6,321 nt of DNA from Devosia sp. (GTDB taxonomy: Bacteria > Pseudomonadota > Alphaproteobacteria > Rhizobiales > Devosiaceae): the NCBI GenBank assembly GCA_028290245.1, contig JAQGKG010000341.1, positions 1-6,321 of the forward strand, in the 5' to 3' direction. Positions 1-5,239 of the stretch are shown here, piece by piece. The notes below the pieces were generated by a model. It was not told where the DNA came from. It saw nothing but the letters and a program-made list of their open reading frames with translations, and searched no databases. The stretch's first letter is position 1, and every line of letters begins with the position of its first letter. A program made the position numbers and the translations under genes.

Positions 1-780
1 ATCCTTGGAATTCTCGAAGGGCTTACTGAATTCCTACCAGTCAGCTCCACCGGCCACCTGCTACTAGCCGGTCATTTCTTCGGACTGACCCAGCCAACCA
101 CCTTCATCGTGCTGATCCAGCTCGGAGCAATTCTTGCGGTCATCACGGTATATTTTGCTAAACTGGGCATGCTGATCCGCGATGCGCTGACCGGCAAAGC
201 CTATGCCTGGCAGTTCGCGCTATCCGTGATCCTGGCCTGTTTTCCGGCGGTTATCGCGGGCGTGCTGCTGCGCGATTTCATCCAGGGCGACCTGTGGGAA
301 TCGGCATCGCTGATCTGCTGGACGCTGCTCATCGGCGGCATCATCCTGCTGATCGTCGACCGGCTGCCGCTCAAGCCCAAGTATGACGATATCTACCAGC
401 TACCGTGGCATGTGGCGCTGATCATCGGCCTGTTCCAAATGCTGAGCCTCGTCCCCGGCGTGTCGCGTTCGGGTTCGACAGTGGTGGGCGGCATGCTGTT
501 TGGCGCTTCCAAGCGCGTAGCGGCCGAGTTCACCTTCTTCATCGCCTTGCCGATCATGGTCGGGGCGTTTGGTTATGACCTGTACAAGAGCCGGGACCTG
601 ATCGACGCTTCGATTGCGCTCAATGTCGCCATCGGCTTCGCCGCAGCGTTTGTGGTCGGGGCGCTGGTGGTGCGATATCTACTCAGCTTCGTCAGCAAAT
701 ACGGCTTCGCGCCGTTTGCTTATTGGCGCATCGCCGTGGGTATTGCCGGATTGGTGGCGATTTACGCATTCGGAAAGTAG
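1..780 (+). CDS. uppP: Undecaprenyl-diphosphatase UppP (BacA family), 5' end cut by window
   Basis: Integral membrane phosphatase that converts undecaprenyl diphosphate to undecaprenyl phosphate, recycling the lipid carrier for peptidoglycan and other envelope polymers; overexpression in this family gives bacitracin resistance. The reading frame is open from base 1, so the start lies upstream. The visible 259 residues begin inside the first conserved motif, EGLTEFLPVSSTGH (E6, E10, H19 here, matching E17, E21, H30 of E. coli), so about 11 residues are missing. The second signature, PGVSRSGST, is at residues 152-160 with the catalytic Arg at 156. Several hydrophobic membrane segments lie between and after the motifs, and the length fits the family (about 265-275). 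The GTG at 109 is internal, not the start, because the essential first motif lies before it. The first 150 bases use more A/T-ending codons than the rest, which I regard as minor. The gene converges on the lolA-like gene. Confidence 0.96.
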   Translation: MLGILEGLTEFLPVSSTGHLLLAGHFFGLTQPTTFIVLIQLGAILAVITVYFAKLGMLIRDALTGKAYAWQFALSVILACFPAVIAGVLLRDFIQGDLWESASLICWTLLIGGIILLIVDRLPLKPKYDDIYQLPWHVALIIGLFQMLSLVPGVSRSGSTVVGGMLFGASKRVAAEFTFFIALPIMVGAFGYDLYKSRDLIDASIALNVAIGFAAAFVVGALVVRYLLSFVSKYGFAPFAYWRIAVGIAGLVAIYAFGK

Positions 781-787
781 GCGGCTC

Positions 788-815
788 TCACCTCTCCCTT
801 TGGGGGGAGAGGTGA
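788..815. repeat. Perfect 11-bp inverted repeat between uppP and lolA, possible two-way terminator
   Basis: TCACCTCTCCC (788-798) pairs without mismatch with GGGAGAGGTGA (805-815) across a TTTGGG loop. It starts 8 bases after the uppP stop and ends 8 bases before the lolA stop, so it separates two convergent genes. Neither side has a proper T-run; on the minus strand a short TTTTG lies before the stem rather than after it. It could stabilise both 3' ends or terminate weakly. Its CTCTCC/GGAGAGG core recurs in the larger palindromic element at 1905-2007, so it may belong to a dispersed intergenic repeat family. Confidence 0.65.
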
Positions 816-822
816 ACAAAAC

Positions 823-1446
823 CTACTGCTCGCGTGCTTTATAATTAGCTGGAATCGAGAAAAACGCGCGCGGGATTTGCTGGCCTTTTTCGACGTCATA
901 GAGCGAGAAGGTTAGCTCGGAGCCGCTCGGCTCGACGAGGCTCCACTGCGCCAGTTCCTTGGTATCGGTGTCAAAGATCAGCGATACCTGCACCGTACCG
1001 GCCACCGTTTCGTCGATGACGGTGATGGAAATATAGCCATCCGAGTTGGTGACATCGACCACATTGGCGTTAAGCAGGTCGATCTTGTCGCCAAGAAACT
1101 GGCGCAGCGGGATAGAGTCCTGCGGATAGGCATAATAGGTCTCGTCGCGCCGGTTCAGCACATAGAAACCGCGGCCGATGGAGACGATTTCTTCGCGGCT
1201 CGGCGGTGCATAGCGGAACGCGATCTTGTCGGGGCGCTCGAGGAAGAACGTCCCCTCCTGCCGCCCGCCGTTGGTATCGATCTGCAAGAACCGGCCGACC
1301 ATGGTACGAATGGCCGAATTATGCGTGCCGATATCGGCGATCAACTGCTGCTCCTCGGAGGTCAGCGCCCGGTCCAGCGCCCAGGCAGGAACGCTCAGGG
1401 CGAAGGCAGCGGAAAAGCCGAGCAGGAGTGCGTCGCGTCGAATCAT
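823..1446 (-). CDS. lolA: LolA-like outer-membrane lipoprotein carrier protein
   Basis: Probable periplasmic chaperone that takes lipoproteins from the inner-membrane LolCDE complex to the outer membrane. I start it at the ATG at 1446 (207 residues) because this places a signal peptide at the N-terminus: MIRR, a hydrophobic stretch at residues 6-19, then PAWA with likely cleavage after Ala23. A GGGGA lies 8 bases upstream as a modest ribosome binding site. The frame stays open to a possible start at 1539, but the extra 31 residues would bury the signal peptide. The mature part has the LolA pattern: a VGRFLQ segment, then GTFFLERPDKIAFRY, then a strand containing GFYVLNRRDETYYAY, typical of the half-open beta-barrel that binds acyl chains. 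It stands alone here, divergent from the small exported-protein gene and downstream of ftsK in gene order, an arrangement I recall from Hyphomicrobiales. The family call is from motif recognition; a non-Lol member of the same fold is possible. Confidence 0.85.
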   Translation of the reverse strand: MIRRDALLLGFSAAFALSVPAWALDRALTSEEQQLIADIGTHNSAIRTMVGRFLQIDTNGGRQEGTFFLERPDKIAFRYAPPSREEIVSIGRGFYVLNRRDETYYAYPQDSIPLRQFLGDKIDLLNANVVDVTNSDGYISITVIDETVAGTVQVSLIFDTDTKELAQWSLVEPSGSELTFSLYDVEKGQQIPRAFFSIPANYKAREQ

Positions 1447-1567
1447 GGACAAGGTCCCCGGATCAGGTGTCGGTGTTGAAGCTAACCTAGAAAGCAATTG
1501 CGGCGACAGGTGGTTCCGTAGCGGTACTTGGCGACGCACACGCAGGCGTGCTCACATGGCGCAAAAT

Positions 1568-1573
1568 GGAGGA
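1568..1573 (+). promoter_or_regulatory. Ribosome binding site fixing the start of the small exported-protein gene
   Basis: GGAGGA ends 5 bases before the ATG at 1579. It decides between that ATG and an in-frame ATG at 1555, which would add only a few unlikely residues ahead of the signal peptide, or an earlier open frame from 1528. The rest of the divergent lolA/small-gene gap (1447-1578, 132 bp) presumably holds both promoters, but I could not identify convincing -35/-10 pairs. Confidence 0.8.
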
Positions 1574-1578
1574 ATTGG

Positions 1579-1893
1579 ATGCGAACCCTGATCGTAGCAA
1601 TCGGCCTGAGCCTTATGGGTAGCAGCGCGGTTCTGGCGGCGCTGCCGCCGCAATATCAGCGGCAGGCGGAACTGCTGGCCATCATTGGCGACGAGAGCGT
1701 CATCGATGCCTTCGGCTTTGGCGGTATCGAGGTGGTCGAACTCAACGGGGTGGATCACTACATCGTCCGCGGTGGCGATTGTATGCTGGACGTGCTGATC
1801 GAGGACCTGCCCAACAAGCGTGAGGCTGGCTGGGCTGGGCCGCGCGAGTTCAAGCTGTTGTTGGGCAAGCCGGTTTGCGAGGGCGCCGAGTGA
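1579..1893 (+). CDS. Small putative periplasmic protein of unknown function
   Basis: I do not recognise this 104-residue protein. It has a clear signal peptide: MR, a hydrophobic core at residues 4-19, and a VLA-A junction suggesting cleavage after Ala20. There is no lipobox Cys at the cleavage site, so it is probably soluble in the periplasm. The mature part is about 84 residues, with a charged first half (LPPQYQRQAELLAIIGD), a central VRGGDCMLDV segment and a terminal GKPVCEGAE. Two cysteines, C68 and C100, are the only ones in the mature chain and could form a disulfide. The start is chosen from the GGAGGA site 5 bases upstream and the signal peptide. It diverges from lolA and is followed 11 bases later by a palindromic element, so it is probably a single-gene transcript. 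That it encodes protein is well supported by the signals; its function is open. Confidence 0.8.
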   Translation: MRTLIVAIGLSLMGSSAVLAALPPQYQRQAELLAIIGDESVIDAFGFGGIEVVELNGVDHYIVRGGDCMLDVLIEDLPNKREAGWAGPREFKLLLGKPVCEGAE

Positions 1894-1904
1894 GAGCGTT
1901 TAAG

Positions 1905-2007
1905 CACCTAGCCTCCCCTGAAAGGGGGAAGGAATTCCGCCGGTGATTGTCGCCATGGTGCCAAAACCGCGATCGGTCTCTCCCCTTCTGCAAGGAGAGG
2001 CTAGGTG
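1905..2007. repeat. Palindromic intergenic element with nested hairpins, about 103 bp
   Basis: The outer arms are 15 bp with one mismatch: CACCTAGCCTCCCCT (1905-1919) and AGGAGAGGCTAGGTG (1993-2007). Each arm can also fold locally: CCCCT/AGGGG (1915-1919/1923-1927) on the left and CTCTCC/GGAGAG (1978-1983/1994-1999) on the right. So one long hairpin and two short ones are alternative folds. It fills most of the gap between the small gene (stop at 1893) and the ftsK terminator. The CTCCCC-type ends resemble the GC-rich palindromic intergenic repeats common in alphaproteobacteria. There is no transposase, so if mobile it would be a non-autonomous element. It may also help terminate the small gene. 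Confidence 0.65.
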
Positions 2008-2035
2008 GGGATGGACGCACCAGGTTCAGGACAAA

Positions 2036-2062
2036 GAAAAGCCCCGGCCGTGACCGGGGCTT
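2036..2062 (-). terminator. Intrinsic terminator of ftsK
   Basis: A 9-bp perfect stem, AAGCCCCGG (2039-2047) with CCGGGGCTT (2054-2062), encloses a CCGTGA loop. Read on the minus strand it is followed by TTTTCTTTGT. It starts about 30 bases after the ftsK stop, as expected for a rho-independent terminator. On the plus strand the following bases (TTCATG) are a poor U-tract, so its main direction is minus. Confidence 0.88.
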
Positions 2063-2091
2063 CATGTAATTTGAACGGCCTCAATAACCCT

Positions 2092-4824
2092 TCAGCGGTC
2101 TTCGCCGACCAATATCTCGCGTTTGCCGGCGTGGTTGGCCTGGCTGATGACGCCTTCGCGTTCCATGCGTTCGATCAGGGTTGCGGCTTTGTTGTAGCCG
2201 ATGGCGAGGCGGCGCTGCACGTAGGAGGTGGAGGCCTTCTTGTCGGTCAGCACGATGTGGACGGCCTTATCGTAGAGCTCGTCGCCCGAGCCGGCGTAAT
2301 CGTCGCCGCTTGCTACGCTGTCGCCTCCTGCTTCGCCGCCCTCGTCGTCTTCCTCGGTGATGGAATCGAGGTAATCCGGCGAGCCCTGGCTCTTGAGATG
2401 GGCCACGACGGCCTCGACTTCACTATCGGCCACGAAGGGGCCGTGCAGGCGCTTGGCGCGGCCGCCGGAAGCCATGTAGAGCATGTCGCCGTTGCCCAGC
2501 AGTTGCTCGGCGCCCTGCTCGCCCAGGATGGTCCGCGAATCGATCTTGGACGTCACCATGAACGAGATACGCGTCGGGAAGTTGGCCTTGATGGTGCCGG
2601 TGATGACGTCGACCGATGGGCGCTGGGTGGCTGTGATGATGTGGATGCCGGCGGCTCGGGCCATCTGGGCGAGGCGCTGCACGGCGCCTTCGATGTCCTT
2701 GCCTGCCACCATCATCAGGTCGGCCATTTCGTCGACGATCACCACGATGTAGGGCAGCACTTCGAGATCGAACTGTTCGCTCTCAAAGATCGCCTCGCCG
2801 GTTTCGCGATCGAAGCCGGTCTGCACCGTGCGGGTGATGACCTCGCCCTTGGCTTTGGATTCGGTGACGCGCTGGTTGAAGCCGTCGATGTTGCGGACGC
2901 CGATCTTGCTCATCTTGCGATAGCGATCTTCCATCTCGCGCACGGCCCACTTCAGCGCCACGACTGCCTTTTGCGGGTCGGTGACGACGGGCGTCAGCAG
3001 ATGGGGAATGCCGTCGTAGATGCTCAGTTCGAGCATCTTGGGATCGATCATGATCATGCGGCACTGGGCCGGGGTCATCTGGAACAGCAGCGACAGGATG
3101 AAGGTGTTGATACCCACCGACTTGCCAGAGCCAGTGGTGCCGGCGATCAGCAGATGCGGCATGCGGGCGAGATCGGCGATGACGGGCTCGCCGCCGATGG
3201 TCTTGCCGAGGCAGATGGGGAGCTTGCCCTTCATCTTCTCGAAATCGGACGAGGCCAGCATTTCGCGGAAATAGACGGTTTCGCGGTTGTGGTTGGGCAA
3301 TTCGATGCCGATGGCATTGCGGCCGGGCACCACGGCAACGCGAGCCGAAATAGCGGACATCGAGCGGGCGATATCATCGGCCAGCGAGATGACGCGGCTG
3401 GACTTGATGCCGGGGGCCGGCTCGAGTTCGAACAAGGTGACGACCGGACCAGGGCGGACATTGATGATGTCGCCCTTGACGCCGAAGTCTTCCAGCACGC
3501 CTTCGAGCTGGCGCGCCATGGCTTCGAGGCGCTCAGGCGCATGCTCAGGCGATGGACCGTTATGCTTGGGTTCGGACAGCAGGCTCAGCGGCGGCAGCTC
3601 GAAGCCACCGGGTTCGCTGAAGAACGAGCTTTGCGCCTCACGCAACATGCGCTGGCCCTGCGCTGGGCGCGGTGCGGGCGCTGCAACGCGGGGCTTAGCG
3701 GGATCGACTGGATGGAAGCGTGAATCGCCGCGCTGCTGGTGATTGACCACGGCTGGCGCTGTCGGCAGGTCGGGCACGAAGGGGACGTCGTCCTCGACTT
3801 CGTCCGGGTATTCCACTTCGGTATCGTCATAGCTCGGCCGTGCATTGATGCGTGGCGAGATTTCCTCAGCATAGCCCGGCTCGCCGCCAAACGATGGCTC
3901 GACCGGCGCGTGGATGCGGCGGGTGCTGGGGGCAATTGCCGGCTCGCGGCGTTCGTTGCTCGGGCCGTGACCATCCATGCTGGGCTCGACATCGTCGCGC
4001 CACGTGGCTTCATCGGCAGCGCGGCGTTCAGCGTGGCTGGCGCGGGCACGGCGGAAGGCGGTGCGCATTGAATAGCCCATATGCACCATGGCGCCGAGGG
4101 CGACATCGAGGATCGGGTTGGTTTCGGGCTCGTCTTCATCGGCGGGGGCAGAGACGCCCTTGCGGCCGGCTGCAGCAGCGGCCGCCTTGGTCCGGGGACC
4201 GGTGGGGACGGACTGGCCGAGACCCATGGCGATCCAGAACGTAGCGAGTGCAGGAACGGCGATGATGATGGCGAACAGCACGGCGGTTACCGCCTGTGGC
4301 CGGTCGCCAGTGACGAGGGTTGCGAGACCGGTAAAGCCATTACCGATCAGACCGCCCAAGCCGGTCGGCAGTGGCCAACTCGCGGGCATCACGACAAACG
4401 ACAGTACGCCCGCAACGAGCAAGGTCGAGGCAATCCAGCCGAGAAGGCGCATGCCCAGATGGGTCGGCATGCGACGGCGCATGAAGGCCCAACCCCACAG
4501 CGCGGGCGGCACCAGCAGCGCCAGCGCCGACAGGCCGAAGGTCTGGAACAGCGTGTCGGCGATCACCGCCCCGGGAAAGCCCAGCCAATTGGCGGGCGCC
4601 TTTGCCGTGGCATAGGAAAAGCTGGGGTCATCGACCGACCAGGATGCCAAAGCCACGAGGCAGACTGCCACGAGGCCCAGCAGCACGAGGCCTGCGATAC
4701 GCACCGGAATGCGAATCGCCAGGGCTGGCGGCGGGGCGGGCAGCGCCTTGGTCGCACTGCTGCGCGCGCTGCGCTGCGGCACGGCGCGGATTTCATCAAG
4801 CACTGGCGAGGGAGAACTGGGCAT
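2092..4824 (-). CDS. ftsK: DNA translocase FtsK (FtsK/SpoIIIE family)
   Basis: Septum-anchored, ATP-driven motor that pumps chromosomal DNA during division and promotes dimer resolution with XerCD. From the ATG at 4824 it has 910 residues. Four membrane segments lie near residues 43-62, 93-114, 127-147 and 179-202. A Pro- and acid-rich cytoplasmic linker follows to about 420. The alpha domain comes next (ERLEAMARQLEG..., RPGPVVTLFELEPAPG), then the RecA-like motor with Walker A GTTGSGKS at 562-569 (Lys568) and Walker B VVIVDEMADL (Asp698, Glu699). The C-terminal gamma winged helix, which reads KOPS sites, spans about 847-909 (TSYVQRRLAIGYNKAATLIERME). All key residues are intact. An in-frame TTG at 4836 would add 4 residues, but a hairpin ends 4 bases before it and neither start has a strong ribosome site, so I prefer ATG. 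A terminator follows the gene. Its own promoter is likely, since a strong terminator lies between amtB and ftsK. Confidence 0.96.
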   Translation of the reverse strand: MPSSPSPVLDEIRAVPQRSARSSATKALPAPPPALAIRIPVRIAGLVLLGLVAVCLVALASWSVDDPSFSYATAKAPANWLGFPGAVIADTLFQTFGLSALALLVPPALWGWAFMRRRMPTHLGMRLLGWIASTLLVAGVLSFVVMPASWPLPTGLGGLIGNGFTGLATLVTGDRPQAVTAVLFAIIIAVPALATFWIAMGLGQSVPTGPRTKAAAAAAGRKGVSAPADEDEPETNPILDVALGAMVHMGYSMRTAFRRARASHAERRAADEATWRDDVEPSMDGHGPSNERREPAIAPSTRRIHAPVEPSFGGEPGYAEEISPRINARPSYDDTEVEYPDEVEDDVPFVPDLPTAPAVVNHQQRGDSRFHPVDPAKPRVAAPAPRPAQGQRMLREAQSSFFSEPGGFELPPLSLLSEPKHNGPSPEHAPERLEAMARQLEGVLEDFGVKGDIINVRPGPVVTLFELEPAPGIKSSRVISLADDIARSMSAISARVAVVPGRNAIGIELPNHNRETVYFREMLASSDFEKMKGKLPICLGKTIGGEPVIADLARMPHLLIAGTTGSGKSVGINTFILSLLFQMTPAQCRMIMIDPKMLELSIYDGIPHLLTPVVTDPQKAVVALKWAVREMEDRYRKMSKIGVRNIDGFNQRVTESKAKGEVITRTVQTGFDRETGEAIFESEQFDLEVLPYIVVIVDEMADLMMVAGKDIEGAVQRLAQMARAAGIHIITATQRPSVDVITGTIKANFPTRISFMVTSKIDSRTILGEQGAEQLLGNGDMLYMASGGRAKRLHGPFVADSEVEAVVAHLKSQGSPDYLDSITEEDDEGGEAGGDSVASGDDYAGSGDELYDKAVHIVLTDKKASTSYVQRRLAIGYNKAATLIERMEREGVISQANHAGKREILVGEDR

Positions 4825-4840
4825 GGGCGAACTCAATACT

Positions 4841-4858
4841 GCCCGGATGAGACCGGGC
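4841..4858 (-). other. Small hairpin in the ftsK leader
   Basis: GCCCGG and CCGGGC form a perfect 6-bp stem around a 6-base loop, 16 bases upstream of the chosen ftsK ATG. It could tune translation or be chance in GC-rich DNA. It argues against the TTG at 4836 as start, since the stem would cover the ribosome landing site. Confidence 0.4.
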
Positions 4859-4888
4859 CCACATTGCCTGCATGCTACCGAGATCGGG

Positions 4889-4904
4889 TTAACCCAAGGC
4901 TAAC
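4889..4904. promoter_or_regulatory. CtrA-like binding site upstream of ftsK
   Basis: On the plus strand the sequence reads TTAA, 7 bases, CTAAC: one base away from the alphaproteobacterial CtrA consensus TTAA-N7-TTAAC. It overlaps the 10-bp palindrome GGGTTAACCC (4886-4895) and lies about 65 bp upstream of the ftsK ATG, downstream of the preceding terminator, a sensible place for a promoter or operator. CtrA controls division and cell-cycle genes in this class, which suits ftsK. Binding is inference from the motif alone; I found no convincing -35/-10 pair beside it. Confidence 0.45.
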
Positions 4905-4932
4905 CATGGCAATCGGAGAGCCATTCGCCGCG

Positions 4933-4973
4933 AGAAAAGGCCCGCCAACCTGTGCCGGAGACAGGGGCGGGCC
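4933..4973 (-). terminator. Strong intrinsic terminator in the amtB-ftsK gap
   Basis: GGCCCGCC (4939-4946) pairs with GGCGGGCC (4966-4973). Inside, CCTGT (4949-4953) pairs with ACAGG (4961-4965) around a 7-base loop, with a two-base bulge between the stems. On the minus strand the stem is followed directly by TTTTCTCG. It lies about 270 bases beyond the amtB stop, far for a simple amtB terminator, and before the putative ftsK promoter. It therefore ends either a long amtB 3' UTR or a separate RNA. Confidence 0.85.
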
Positions 4974-5130
4974 GAGTTTGCCGCTAGGGTCGCGAGGGAG
5001 GAGCGAGACTGCGGGAACTGAAGCAAATTGATCGTGGAGTGCGGCCCGTGCAGTTTTGCGAGTGGGAAGCCTCTGTGGCGGGCCAAGAGGAACACGAGCC
5101 GCACGCCACGATCAACTTCGAAGCGTTCCG
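4933..5130 (-). ncRNA. Candidate structured small RNA between amtB and ftsK
   Basis: I do not recognise a known RNA family. On the minus strand a long stem can form: 5028-5045 pairs with 5098-5115 (18 positions, one mismatch), extended inward by a U-G wobble and CGTG/CACG (5047-5050/5093-5096), and outward by GAAG/CTTC and GGAAC/GTTCC. The top carries a CCTCT/AGAGG hairpin (5070-5074/5086-5090). Next comes a small hairpin (4989-5009) with loop CUCCUCCCU, then the strong terminator. The mismatch at 5046/5097 is a wobble only on the minus strand, which together with the U-tract favours that strand. The 5' end is uncertain: no clear promoter was found, and it could be processed from amtB mRNA. 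Open frames across the gap (such as minus 5176-4889) run through the terminator and have no family features, so coding is unlikely. Checks against SRP RNA, RNase P RNA, tmRNA and 6S signatures gave no match by eye. Confidence 0.45.
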
Positions 5131-5201
5131 TCAGGATCAAGCGCTCCAGTGGAGCGATTGAAGTTGAGAAGGCCATGAGAGCTACGCTCGAATGGCGAGA
5201 G

Positions 5202-5228
5202 CCCGGCGGCAGGCAAACCGCCGCCGGG
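5202..5228 (-). terminator. Hairpin just downstream of the amtB stop
   Basis: CCCGGCGG (5202-5209) pairs perfectly with CCGCCGGG (5221-5228), and C5210-G5220 can add a ninth pair. It begins 11 bases after the amtB stop on the minus strand. The bases that follow, CTCTCGCC, have no U-run, so it is a weak terminator at best or a 3'-end stabiliser. Read-through would carry amtB transcription into the candidate RNA. Confidence 0.55.
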
Positions 5229-5239
5229 TGAAATCAGGC

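Noticed and set aside
1447..1539. N-terminal extension of the lolA-like protein to 1539
   Set aside because: It would place 31 polar residues before an obvious signal peptide beginning at the ATG at 1446.
2005..3723. Long open frame of 572 codons on the plus strand
   Set aside because: It lies antisense to the conserved motor part of ftsK and is rich in His, Asp, Gly and Ala with no domain; it is the mirror of high-GC codon bias in ftsK.
4081..5031. Open frame of 316 codons on the plus strand across the ftsK 5' end and leader
   Set aside because: It is antisense to the ftsK membrane segments, has low-complexity Arg/Gly/Gln/His-rich composition, and runs through the terminator hairpin at 4939-4973.
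4933..5130. Identity as 6S RNA, SRP RNA, RNase P RNA or tmRNA
   Set aside because: The stem length and an AAAACTGC stretch recall 6S RNA, but the large central bubble with a long apical stem is missing. The signature sequences of the other three families are absent by eye.
5142..5156. Short hairpin CGCTCC-AGT-GGAGCG
   Set aside because: Six pairs with a 3-base loop in GC-rich DNA; it could mark the 5' side of the RNA candidate, but nothing independent supports it.
4889..5176. Possible 95-residue protein on the minus strand between amtB and ftsK
   Set aside because: It crosses the strong terminator, has no evident ribosome site or family motifs, and overlaps the stem-loop structure that better explains the region.
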